A stretch of 6,450 nucleotides of DNA from Oscillospiraceae bacterium (GCA_029062865.1 JAIDPG010000351.1:1-6450); one strand, 5' to 3'; shown: positions 1 through 5,796, numbered from the stretch's first letter. Numbers and translations: made by a program. Notes: generated from the sequence alone by a model not told the origin.

Positions 1-15
1 TGACGGGGGTGCGCT

Positions 16-231
16 ATGATAATCGTTAATCTTGACGTAATGATGGCAAAACGGAAGATCTCATCAAACGAGCTCGCGGAGCTTGTCGGCATAACCCCCG
101 CGAACCTCTCGATACTCAAAACGGGAAAGGCGAAGGCAGTGCGGTTTTCGACGCTCGACAAAATCTGCGAGGCGTTGGACTGCCAGCCCGGGGACATTCT
201 TGAATACAAGGACGAGGGGGAGAGCCGATGA
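16..231 (+). CDS. YozG-like Cro/C1-type HTH transcriptional regulator
   Basis: This 71-aa protein is almost entirely one Cro/C1 (XRE-type) helix-turn-helix domain. Residues about 15-36 form the helix-turn-helix, with NELAELVGITPANLSILKTG holding the turn and recognition helix. They are followed by RFSTLDKICEALDCQPGDILEY, the hallmark end of the small YozG-like regulators of Firmicutes. It should bind DNA as a dimer in the cytoplasm; its target cannot be read here. The ATG at 16 is preferred because family members begin with a short IIVNLDVM-type strand, and a G-rich stretch (GGGGGTG) sits just upstream. The Met codons at 40 and 43 lack a ribosome binding site. The stop overlaps the next start by 4 bp (ATGA), so it is probably translationally coupled to the membrane-anchored 156-aa protein. 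Such regulators are often encoded beside small membrane proteins, which suggests control of or by the neighbour. The family is secure; the specific role is not. Confidence 0.93.
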   Translation: MIIVNLDVMMAKRKISSNELAELVGITPANLSILKTGKAKAVRFSTLDKICEALDCQPGDILEYKDEGESR

Positions 232-698
232 AAAAATTATCGCTGAAAAAATTCCGCAGACTGCCGCGCTATCAGCAGTTTTTAGTCGGGGTTCTCGTTG
301 TCGTCGTGGCATTTGTGATCTGGCTTATCACAAGGCTCACGCCGAGCAGGGCGGGGGTTTCCCTTAAAATCACCGCGGACTGCGACAACGTAGGCGAGAT
401 TTGGTGCGATTTCTCGCTAGGCGGAAGAGACCTCGGCACGATGTTCGCCGGCGTCGAGGATAACGACGCTCACGTTCCGTTCGAGCGCGGCGAGGTCGTC
501 TCGATGAATATCCCTGCGGAGGCGTTCGATAACAAAACCCGGCTTCGCGCGGAAAAGTTTAAATTCGCGCTTATCGTTTTCGATACGAACGGCGAGGGAC
601 ACCCCGTTCGCTGCGAAAACGCGGAGTTTTTCGCGGAATTCGGCGGGAAATATTCGTTTACGCTCACCAGCGTTGACGGCGAATATTTTTGCTTTTAG
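228..698 (+). CDS. Hypothetical single-pass membrane protein (156 aa)
   Basis: I do not recognise the family. The protein has a basic N-terminus (KKLSLKKFRRLPR, residues 2-14), one strongly hydrophobic segment at about 18-36 (FLVGVLVVVVAFVIWLI), then a soluble domain of about 115 residues rich in aromatic and beta-type residues and ending in GKYSFTLTSVDGEYFCF. The positive-inside rule predicts a cytoplasmic N-terminus and an extracytoplasmic C-terminal domain. There is no lipobox, so the segment is probably an uncleaved anchor. Four cysteines (residues 52, 60, 129 and 155) lie in the outer domain and could form disulphides. A GAGGGGGAG ribosome binding site lies 5 nt before the ATG, inside the end of the regulator gene, and the two genes share an ATGA overlap. 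The last 25 or so codons recur in decayed form at 1845-1923, so a paralogue once existed nearby. It could be a sensor or partner for the regulator, but that is inference only. Confidence 0.85.
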   Translation: MKKLSLKKFRRLPRYQQFLVGVLVVVVAFVIWLITRLTPSRAGVSLKITADCDNVGEIWCDFSLGGRDLGTMFAGVEDNDAHVPFERGEVVSMNIPAEAFDNKTRLRAEKFKFALIVFDTNGEGHPVRCENAEFFAEFGGKYSFTLTSVDGEYFCF

Positions 699-732
699 AG
701 CCTGTTCAGCATCTTAGAAAGGAGTATCGCAA

Positions 733-1824
733 ATGGACTTTTTCATTATGCTGATTTACGGCACTATCTTTTACGGTATCGGCGTTGCGATACCGCTGGG
801 GCTCACCGTCTTGAACATTTACAATCTGTTCTCGAAAAAACCGATATTGCCGAGGGTCGCGGCGTTGGCTACGCTGATAGTCGGCGGGGTGCTTTATCTT
901 ATGCTTTTCGGTATGGAATTCAGCACTGCCGGAGACTGGTACGAACAGATTTACGAAATGCAGCTTCATTACAGCATTTCGTCGGACTTCGGTTGGGCTG
1001 CCGAAGTTCCCGCGGTATTAGGGCTTATCGGCTTGCTTGCGCTTATCTTCCTTGACGCGAGGAAAATGCCGCCGCTCGTTTCGGCGTTTTCTATCGCGGG
1101 CGTTGTTCTGCTTAACGTCTTTCAGATCGCCCTCGCGATCCAGCTCGCGAAAAACATTTCGGGCTGGGCGCTTATGCTGTACGTTTATCACGCTAACGTT
1201 TTTATCATCTCGGTTTCGGCGGTGAAAAAACAGATAAAGCAGCAGCTTGAGATCTTCGAGGAGCAAGGCTCGGAGGATAAAAGCCGCCTTTATCGTTTAA
1301 TGTCAAGCGCCGCGGGTTATTCCGCGCTGGTTTTTTTGTGCCTTTTTTTCGTGATCGCGGTGCTGGAGATCATCTTTATTCTCACGGGGGAGGGCGCGGA
1401 CGCGCCGATAAAGGCGTTCAAGGACACCGCGGATTGGACGTTCTCGCGGCAGATACCGCCCCCGCCGAAGCATTACGAGGGGCATTATCTCTGCACCGTC
1501 GCGGCGGGCGGGCACAAAAAAATCGTAAAGCCGCTGCGCTATGGCACTCGGCACGGCGCGACAATTATCGTAAACAGGCAGCTCTGCATCGCAAACGCGT
1601 TTGAGGATTTTATACACGAAAAGCTCCCGAAATTTCACAAGCTTATACGCGGGGCATACGACAAGTACGGCTATCCGATCTCAAAGCATATAACCACGCC
1701 ACGCCGCGCGGACGCGGTGTATATACTGATGAAGCCGCTTGAATGGGTGTTCCTGATCTTCCTGTATATGTTTGACACAAAGCCGGAGCAGCGCATAAGC
1801 AGGCAGTATCTTTACCGCGGGTAA
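733..1824 (+). CDS. DUF6688-like polytopic membrane protein
   Basis: This 363-aa protein has an N-terminal half of about six membrane segments (about 5-27, 41-60, 92-108, 115-137, 142-163 and 195-217). A conserved soluble block follows, containing LTGEGADAPIKAF, DWTFSRQIPPPP and HYEGHYLCTVAAGGHKK (about 217-263), and further on VNRQLCIANAFEDFIHE (280-296) and KYGYPISKHI (311-320). A hydrophobic stretch near 334-347 (MKPLEWVFLIFLYMF) ends the protein. I recognise this C-terminal pattern as the DUF6688 family from memory. No biochemical function is known to me, and the HxxxH/GGH-like residues do not define an enzyme. The start is supported by an AAAGGAG ribosome binding site at 718-724, 8 nt before the ATG. 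It lies 34 bp after the 156-aa gene with no visible terminator, so it is probably co-transcribed. Membrane location is clear; function is unknown. Confidence 0.88.
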   Translation: MDFFIMLIYGTIFYGIGVAIPLGLTVLNIYNLFSKKPILPRVAALATLIVGGVLYLMLFGMEFSTAGDWYEQIYEMQLHYSISSDFGWAAEVPAVLGLIGLLALIFLDARKMPPLVSAFSIAGVVLLNVFQIALAIQLAKNISGWALMLYVYHANVFIISVSAVKKQIKQQLEIFEEQGSEDKSRLYRLMSSAAGYSALVFLCLFFVIAVLEIIFILTGEGADAPIKAFKDTADWTFSRQIPPPPKHYEGHYLCTVAAGGHKKIVKPLRYGTRHGATIIVNRQLCIANAFEDFIHEKLPKFHKLIRGAYDKYGYPISKHITTPRRADAVYILMKPLEWVFLIFLYMFDTKPEQRISRQYLYRG

Positions 1825-1837
1825 AATGAGGCGTGAG

Positions 1838-1931
1838 ATGAAAAGCGGAGTTTTTCGCGAGCATCGACGGGAAATACTCGTTTACGCCGACCTGCGGCAG
1901 CGGCGAATATTATTGCGCATTAGGCACTTAA
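1838..1931 (+). pseudogene. Eroded C-terminal remnant of a paralogue of the 156-aa gene
   Basis: From 1845 the sequence matches the end of the 156-aa gene at 621 onward: 58 of 72 bases agree by hand count, without gaps. The frame reads AEFFASIDGKYSF, then TPTCGSGEYYC, against AEFFAEFGGKYSF, then TLTSVDGEYFC in the intact gene (16 of 24 residues identical). Upstream the match stops: one C appears to be lost from GAAAACGCG, and TGA sits in this frame at 1839. No start or N-terminal part is present. At the 3' end the old stop is shifted out of frame by one base, and reading continues to TAA at 1929-1931. Most of the gene has been deleted, leaving its tail between the DUF6688 and DUF4153-like genes. 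The level of divergence suggests an old duplicate and not a recent copying event. Confidence 0.72.
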
Positions 1932-1955
1932 ACAAAGAATAAACGGAGGATTGAA

Positions 1956-3443
1956 ATGGAAGAACTGAATTACACGCAAAAGCCGTTTGCCGAGCAGCCG
2001 AAAATTTCGGTCTCGGATGCCGTTTTTGCTTGGATAAGCCTCGCGTTGGGCTTTATTTTCACTCATTTTGCCGTGAGATTTTGCGGCGGAATATGGGGCG
2101 GGATCATCTGGGCGCTCTTTGGGATAATGGGCGCTGTATTTGTAAAAGTAAAAGCCGTTAAGATAAAGCCCGCCCACGCGGTCATTTTCGGCATCGCGGA
2201 GCTTTTCTGCCTCGCGCCGTTATTCAGCGCGAGCGAATTTACAAACATTCTGGCGGCGTGGTTCTCGTTTTTGCTGTACCTTTATCTGACAATCGCGATA
2301 AGCGGCGCGGAGCTTTTCGGGAGGCATTTTGTCTCCGATCTGCTGCAAAGCGTTTTCGTGCGTCCGTTCGAGAAATTCTTTGTAAGGCAGCCTAAAAGCG
2401 CGTTTTCGGTTTTCCGTGAAAGGTCGCGCTCCAAAACGGTGATGTACGCGCTTTTGGGACTTATTATCGCAATGCCGCTTACCATTGTTGTCGTGCTGCT
2501 TTTAATGAGCTCCGACGAGCTTTTCTCCGATACTATGCACAGCTTCACCGAACATCTGCCGAGCCTTTCCCCGTCGCTGTTCCGGGATATGTTGTTTGCC
2601 GTTCCCGTGGCGATGTTTCTTTTCGACGTGATTTTTTCGATAAGGAAAGCCGCGCCCGAGCATAGCGAGGCTGCTCCGAAATACCGCGTGTTCCCGTCGG
2701 TCGCGGCATATTTCACGGTAACGCCGATATGCGTATTCTACCTTATATACATTATAACCCAGTTCGTAAACATCGCAAACGCTATCGAAAAAACGCTTGA
2801 CTATTCCGCGTTCGCGCGCCGCGGATTTTTCGAGCTCTGCGCGATAGCTGTGATAAATCTTGCGGTCATCACGCTTATCCAGGCATTCACAAAACGAAAC
2901 GATCTCGATATAAAACCGATCGCGCTGCGCGTTTACACCATAATGATCTCTCTGTTCACGCTTCTTATCATCGCGACGGCGATCACGAAAATGCTGATGT
3001 ATATTGGCGAATACGGAATGACGCTGCTTCGCGTTTATACGTCTTGGTTTATGATATTGCTCGCGTTGATCTTTGTGCTGATAATTGCGCTTCAGATACG
3101 GGATTATAGGATCTGGAGGGCGATCTTCGCGGCGTTTGCGGCTATGCTCACTATATTGTGCTTCGGCAATTTTGATGGCGCTATCGCGCGGTATAATATC
3201 TCCGCGTATCAATCAGGAAAGCTTTCTGAGCTTGACATTTCGGAGTTCTACGAGCTGGGGATTCCGGCGGTCAAGCCCGCGGCGGAGCTGCTGGAAAGCG
3301 GAAAGCTGTCGTCTTACGAGAAGAAGAGGCTGCAAGATTTTCTTAGAAACGAAAAGTATAACGACGAGACCCGCGACGGCTTCGCTTATTTCAGCATACC
3401 CCGTGCCGCGGCGCGCTCTGCGATAGAGCGTCTGAATATATGA
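1956..3443 (+). CDS. DUF4153/DUF4173-like polytopic membrane protein
   Basis: This 495-aa integral membrane protein has about eleven hydrophobic segments (about 20-38, 43-64, 73-90, 96-116, 162-184, 209-228, 250-272, 290-311, 325-346, 362-381 and 387-404). A soluble tail of about 90 residues follows. The block YSAFARRGFFELCAIAVINL (283-302) and the NFDGAIARYNISAYQSGKL stretch just after the last segment (405-423) are the pattern I associate with the DUF4153/DUF4173 family. These are Firmicute membrane proteins of unknown activity, often encoded next to small regulators. The helical C-terminal tail is rich in Glu, Lys and Leu and probably faces the cytoplasm. The start is secure: GGAGGA at 1945-1950 lies 5 nt before the ATG. 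The stop shares ATGA with the next gene, which implies coupled translation. It could be a transporter or envelope factor, but no motif shows this. Confidence 0.88.
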   Translation: MEELNYTQKPFAEQPKISVSDAVFAWISLALGFIFTHFAVRFCGGIWGGIIWALFGIMGAVFVKVKAVKIKPAHAVIFGIAELFCLAPLFSASEFTNILAAWFSFLLYLYLTIAISGAELFGRHFVSDLLQSVFVRPFEKFFVRQPKSAFSVFRERSRSKTVMYALLGLIIAMPLTIVVVLLLMSSDELFSDTMHSFTEHLPSLSPSLFRDMLFAVPVAMFLFDVIFSIRKAAPEHSEAAPKYRVFPSVAAYFTVTPICVFYLIYIITQFVNIANAIEKTLDYSAFARRGFFELCAIAVINLAVITLIQAFTKRNDLDIKPIALRVYTIMISLFTLLIIATAITKMLMYIGEYGMTLLRVYTSWFMILLALIFVLIIALQIRDYRIWRAIFAAFAAMLTILCFGNFDGAIARYNISAYQSGKLSELDISEFYELGIPAVKPAAELLESGKLSSYEKKRLQDFLRNEKYNDETRDGFAYFSIPRAAARSAIERLNI

Positions 3444-3865
3444 AGAAACAGATTTTTTATCTCATAATAAGCGTGGCGAGCGTCGTTCTCGCATACGGAA
3501 AGCCTATCGAGATCAAGGGATTTATGGCGGTTGGGCTGTGGATTGTGCCGTTTTTGTTCATGATATTTTGCATAAAAAACAATGCACGGCTTTTTCGAGG
3601 ATTATTTGTTACCACGCTTATTCTCTATAACATTGCGACCGGGTTGTTTCTCATCCGCGACAGGTTTTTTGGAGACAAACACGAATTTTTCCCAAGCACG
3701 GAAGGACGCAAATGCGCAGAGATAAGTTATTCGGGTTCGTTAATGACCGATGATCATCTGGTGGTTTACCGCCGAGAATATTTCAGCCTTATCGAAAATA
3801 CAGGGGTTCTTTCCGTTCGCGTATTGTTAAGTGAGGAAACTAAATATTATCACCCGCAGGGCTGA
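3440..3865 (+). CDS. Hypothetical small membrane protein (141 aa)
   Basis: I do not recognise the family. Three hydrophobic segments lie at about 5-20, 28-46 and 53-73, followed by a soluble domain of about 65 residues (HEFFPSTEGRKCAEISYSGS onward) with beta-strand character. The start overlaps the stop of the DUF4153-like gene by 4 bp. There is only a weak AGAGCG element before it, so translation probably depends on ribosomes finishing the upstream gene. That coupling suggests the two membrane proteins are made in fixed ratio and may form a complex (inference). The next reading frame starts 22 bp after this stop. Confidence 0.83.
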   Translation: MKKQIFYLIISVASVVLAYGKPIEIKGFMAVGLWIVPFLFMIFCIKNNARLFRGLFVTTLILYNIATGLFLIRDRFFGDKHEFFPSTEGRKCAEISYSGSLMTDDHLVVYRREYFSLIENTGVLSVRVLLSEETKYYHPQG

Positions 3866-3874
3866 TGATCCGCC

Positions 3875-3893
3875 AAAAGGAGCTAATATGTAA
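3875..3893 (+). promoter_or_regulatory. Strong RBS feeding an ATG-TAA start-stop pair
   Basis: A near-consensus AAAAGGAG (3875-3882) is placed 5 nt before ATG (3888-3890), and the codon right after that ATG is TAA (3891-3893). The frame then stays open for 125 codons (TTC AAG CTG AAA ATA and on) to 4271. The simplest history is ATG AAA TTC AAG changed by one A-to-T substitution at codon 2. As it stands, ribosomes would initiate and terminate at once. Any product would then need re-initiation downstream, for example at CTG 3900 or TTG 3921. Confidence 0.7.
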
Positions 3894-3920
3894 TTCAAGC
3901 TGAAAATACCGCGCCTTGTA

Positions 3921-4271
3921 TTGTGCTTTCTCGCAGGCGCGGTATGGACGATTTTGTTCTGGCTTGCGGTGACTGTTTTTCCCGTGGAATTAAGCGTTGC
4001 CGCGCTTGTGGTGCTGTGTGTTACAACTGTGTTTTTAATCAAAGACAAGCTCCCCGCGCAGTCCGCGATGAACCTCGCGGCTTGGTTTGCGGGCTTGACA
4101 GCATCCGCGGCGATCGAATATACGACGGACTTCCCTCACGTTCTCCTGCCCGATTGGAACGGCGGCACGGGCTTGGGTGTGATCCTGTTTTTGCCGTTAT
4201 TCATCGGCACGGGAGCTTTAACGATCACCGCCGCAATGATTATAAGCCTTACAGCCTCGCGAAAGAGATAA
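3921..4271 (+). CDS. Small membrane protein; original start blocked by TAA at codon 2
   Basis: The open frame encodes a hydrophobic protein of unknown family with about four membrane segments and a short basic tail (SLTASRKR). The given start is TTG at 3921, the only standard start codon upstream of the bulk of the protein. It has no ribosome binding site. The natural start was almost certainly the in-frame ATG at 3888, which has an excellent ribosome binding site but is followed by TAA. The codons between (FKLKIPRLV) give a basic leader ending at the first membrane segment, which fits a membrane protein and shows that the frame was coding. The body, such as PDWNGGTGLGVILFLPLF, has no other stop or frameshift, so the lesion is recent, a sequencing error, or tolerated through re-initiation. 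It is the last gene of the plus-strand cluster, 22 bp after the 141-aa gene. It may be a pseudogene. Confidence 0.6.
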   Translation: MCFLAGAVWTILFWLAVTVFPVELSVAALVVLCVTTVFLIKDKLPAQSAMNLAAWFAGLTASAAIEYTTDFPHVLLPDWNGGTGLGVILFLPLFIGTGALTITAAMIISLTASRKR

Positions 4272-4276
4272 CAAAA

Positions 4277-4304
4277 CCGCGCCGGGTTTTAATGCCCGGC
4301 GCGG
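4277..4304 (-). terminator. Rho-independent terminator of the minus-strand operon
   Basis: A perfect 10-bp inverted repeat, CCGCGCCGGG (4277-4286) and CCCGGCGCGG (4295-4304), encloses an 8-nt loop. Read on the minus strand, the stem is followed directly by TTTTGTTATCTC, a usable U tract. Read on the plus strand it is followed by CGGCTTTC, which is weak. It therefore best ends the leftward lipoprotein operon, with transcription running to the very end of the plus-strand gene (stop at 4269-4271). It may also stop plus-strand transcripts less efficiently. Confidence 0.72.
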
Positions 4305-4328
4305 CGGCTTTCAAAACAAGTTATTATT

Positions 4329-4361
4329 GCGGTTCTCCCCGCCTGCGGCGGGGAGAACCGC
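4329..4361. repeat. Perfect 15-bp inverted repeat with 3-nt loop
   Basis: GCGGTTCTCCCCGCC (4329-4343) is followed after TGC by its exact reverse complement (4347-4361). The stem is very stable but has no good T tract on either side: GGTTTAAACGC on the plus strand and AATAATAACTTG on the minus strand. It may serve as a transcript 3'-end stabiliser or a back-up terminator for the convergent genes, or it may be a dispersed palindromic element. The 8-bp palindrome GTTTAAAC adjoins it at 4363-4370. Confidence 0.7.
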
Positions 4362-4383
4362 GGTTTAAACGCTAAAAATTCCG

Positions 4384-4404
4384 CATTCTCCATTATGCAT
4401 TATC
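4384..4404. repeat. Three tandem CATTMTN heptads
   Basis: Three 7-bp units stand side by side: CATTCTC, CATTATG and CATTATC. AATTA follows and runs into the stop codon of the 45-aa gene on the minus strand. With the inverted repeat at 4329-4361 they make up nearly all of the gene-free strip between the two operons. Similar CATTATG-type runs occur as dispersed intergenic repeats in some Clostridia (recollection, not checked). No other function is visible. Confidence 0.45.
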
Positions 4405-4406
4405 AA

Positions 4407-4544
4407 TTACGCTCCCCCGCCGTTCGCCGAAATAACAAACAGTATAATTATCGCCGCGAGGGTCACGCCCATAATTATCCAGTTGCGGCGGATAGCGCGC
4501 TCGAGCTTTTTGTCGTTCTTGTTGTTATCAAAACGCTTTGCCAT
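4407..4544 (-). CDS. 45-aa single-pass membrane microprotein
   Basis: Reading leftward from ATG at 4544-4542 gives a 45-residue product. It has a charged N-terminus (MAKRFDNNKNDKKLERAIRR, residues 1-20), one hydrophobic helix (NWIIMGVTLAAIIILFVISA, 21-40) and a short NGGGA tail. The basic N-terminus should stay in the cytoplasm. AGGAGG at 4555-4550, the best ribosome binding site in the window, lies 5 nt before the ATG and partly inside the lipoprotein gene's 3' end. Only 13 bp separate that gene's stop from this start, so this is very probably the last gene of the operon. Its size puts it below usual gene-calling limits. The family is not recognised. By context it may be a partner of the lipoprotein or of a membrane complex (inference). 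Confidence 0.8.
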   Translation of the reverse strand: MAKRFDNNKNDKKLERAIRRNWIIMGVTLAAIIILFVISANGGGA

Positions 4545-4549
4545 AACTT

Positions 4550-4555
4550 CCTCCT
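4550..4555 (-). promoter_or_regulatory. AGGAGG RBS that supports the 45-aa gene
   Basis: On the minus strand a full AGGAGG consensus is followed by AAGTT and ATG, the ideal 5-nt spacing. It overlaps nothing that would explain its conservation except the 3-base edge shared with the end of the lipoprotein coding region near 4558. It is the main reason for calling the short reading frame a gene. Confidence 0.75.
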
Positions 4556-4557
4556 AT

Positions 4558-5640
4558 TTATTGCATATAAGTATTTGGCGCGGACGGCACTGGGAAGAGC
4601 TCCTCAAGCTCGTGCGTCTCGCCGATGTCATAATCGCTTATCAGGAAATAGTTGTGACGCAGAACGTTCGCACCGTCGCTTCTTATAGGGTCGTCCCATG
4701 TTACGTCAACGTTGTACCACTCGCCGTAAAGCTTGACGAGATTCCACATGTGCTCCTCGCCGTTTGCCGTTCCGATAACGCAGACGCACTCTATGCCGAC
4801 GGACTGCGCAAGGTACATAAACGCCTTGGAATAGCCCTCGCAGACCGCCTTGCCGTAAACCAGCGGTCCGTCCGCCTCGTAATTATAACGCTCGCCATTG
4901 TCCGTATAAACCGTATTATCAACTATCCGATCATGGATATACTCCAGCTTTTCGTAATCCGTTGGCTTTTCTGCCGCTTGTGAGATTATATCATCGGCGA
5001 ACTGCTCAAACAATGACTGCGAGACCTCGGCGGACGTTCTTCCGTAGAGGATAATGACGGACGCGGGTCTGGTTCTGTCGTCCGCGTAGACCTTCATCTG
5101 ATAGCCGCTCCCGAGCTGCAAAAACTGCGGGTTGTCGTAATCGAACGCCCAATACGCAAGGTCGACGTCGTCGGTTTTAACGCCGAGATCCTGCACGTTC
5201 ACCTCCGCGCGGCTGCTGCTCTCCGCCGCCTTGTAAAGCCGCTCGTAGACCTTCTGCTGCTTGGCGTTCAGCTGATTGTAGCCCCACTTCGCGCGGTAAT
5301 TATCCAGCAACGACGTGTATGTATAAATCTCGGGCGGCGCTTCTATCTCCGGCTCACGGGTCGTGACAACAGGCACAAGCGGCTCCTCGCTCGACATTGT
5401 TATTGCAGGAGTTGTTGATATAGCTGTCGAGGTTGATGATGAAATCGTGCTCGAAAAAACCGTTGAGGAACTGCTCAAAGATGTTGTCGAAGTCGTTGAT
5501 GTCGTTGAAGATGTCGGCGATAAACTTGTCGGGGCGCTCATCGGAAAGACAGGAAATTCAACCGCTTTTTGAGCGCAGCCGCTAAACAGATTAGCGCATA
5601 GCGCGAGCGCTAACAGCGGAGCGAGTTTTCGTATTTTCAT
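4558..5640 (-). CDS. Secreted transglutaminase-like domain lipoprotein
   Basis: This 360-aa surface protein starts MKIRKLAPLLALALCANLFSGC, a type II signal peptide with Cys22 as the predicted lipidation site. A low-complexity linker follows at residues 37-84 (35 of 48 are Ser or Thr), then a helical region from about 110. The transglutaminase-like domain spans about 215-345: Cys267 in GKAVCEGYSKAF, His297 in EEHMWNLVKL and Asp312 in YNVDVTWDDP make a complete Cys-His-Asp triad. The family contains transamidases and cysteine peptidases acting on proteins or cell-wall peptides; the substrate here is unknown. The C-terminal RHNYFLISDYDIGETHE also matches clostridial members. The start at 5640 is chosen over an in-frame ATG at 5682 because AAGGAG lies 6 nt upstream and the signal peptide then begins correctly. 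It sits between two microprotein genes in a tight operon. The domain is secure; the enzymatic role is inferred. Confidence 0.93.
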   Translation of the reverse strand: MKIRKLAPLLALALCANLFSGCAQKAVEFPVFPMSAPTSLSPTSSTTSTTSTTSLSSSSTVFSSTISSSTSTAISTTPAITMSSEEPLVPVVTTREPEIEAPPEIYTYTSLLDNYRAKWGYNQLNAKQQKVYERLYKAAESSSRAEVNVQDLGVKTDDVDLAYWAFDYDNPQFLQLGSGYQMKVYADDRTRPASVIILYGRTSAEVSQSLFEQFADDIISQAAEKPTDYEKLEYIHDRIVDNTVYTDNGERYNYEADGPLVYGKAVCEGYSKAFMYLAQSVGIECVCVIGTANGEEHMWNLVKLYGEWYNVDVTWDDPIRSDGANVLRHNYFLISDYDIGETHELEELFPVPSAPNTYMQ

Positions 5641-5646
5641 GTAATT

Positions 5647-5653
5647 CTCCTTA
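5647..5653 (-). promoter_or_regulatory. RBS overlapping the upstream stop codon
   Basis: On the minus strand TAAGGAG contains both the TAA stop of the 47-aa gene and the AAGGAG ribosome binding site of the lipoprotein, whose ATG follows 6 nt later. This fixes the lipoprotein start at 5640 and predicts that its translation is coupled to that of the 47-aa gene. Confidence 0.75.
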
Positions 5654-5794
5654 TTGCCGGATATAAATCCCCTGCTCCTCAATATAGTCCTCTAATTCCT
5701 GCTTCATATCGTCGACCCAGGTTTTGTCGTCCGAGGTCTTGTTATCCGAAGTCTCCGAGCTTGCTTCGGGGAGCTTTTTTTCTTTGTCGTCCAT
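5651..5794 (-). CDS. 47-aa acidic hypothetical protein
   Basis: This short soluble protein has 15 Asp/Glu and 7 Lys/Arg in 47 residues. The first half is polar and probably disordered (EASSETSDNKTSDDKT). The second half, WVDDMKQELEDYIEEQGIYI (26-45), should form an amphipathic helix. There is no signal peptide or membrane segment, so it is probably cytoplasmic. The ATG at 5794 is preferred over an in-frame ATG at 5833 because AAAAAGGAG at 5808-5800 lies 5 nt upstream, inside the last codons of the acetyltransferase, whose stop is 2 nt before this start. Its own stop lies within the lipoprotein's ribosome binding site. The family is not recognised. It could be a binding partner of a neighbour or a coupling leader for the lipoprotein. 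Confidence 0.72.
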   Translation of the reverse strand: MDDKEKKLPEASSETSDNKTSDDKTWVDDMKQELEDYIEEQGIYIRQ

Positions 5795-5796
5795 AG

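Noticed and set aside
699..732. Possible promoter or terminator between the 156-aa and DUF6688 genes
   Set aside because: Only 34 bp with a ribosome binding site; no hairpin or clear -35/-10 pair.
1838..1942. Possible 34-codon ORF beginning ATG AAA AGC GGA
   Set aside because: The product is Arg-rich and in a different frame from the one matching the 156-aa protein, so it is a by-product of the pseudogene remnant.
2502..3212. Long minus-strand open frame of 236 codons
   Set aside because: It lies opposite the DUF4153-like gene, is overloaded with Arg, His and Asp, has no hydrophobic or domain pattern and no ribosome binding site. It is a mirror of the real gene's codon bias.
3923..4375. Plus-strand open frame of 150 codons
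   Set aside because: It is out of frame with the hydrophobic membrane-protein frame, reads Arg/Cys-rich nonsense and runs through both hairpins.
4483..4983. Plus-strand open frame of 166 codons
   Set aside because: It is antisense to the transglutaminase-like domain, whose catalytic motifs and signal peptide prove the minus strand.
5363..5572. Plus-strand valine- and aspartate-rich open frame
   Set aside because: It is the complement of the Ser/Thr-rich linker codons; low complexity alone explains it.
5591..5613. Inverted repeat TTAGCGC and GCGCTAA
   Set aside because: Only 7 bp with a 9-nt loop, inside Ala/Leu codons of the signal peptide; expected by chance.
5641..5682. Upstream in-frame start for the lipoprotein
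   Set aside because: It would put 14 polar residues before the signal peptide and has no ribosome binding site; the ATG at 5640 has one at good spacing.
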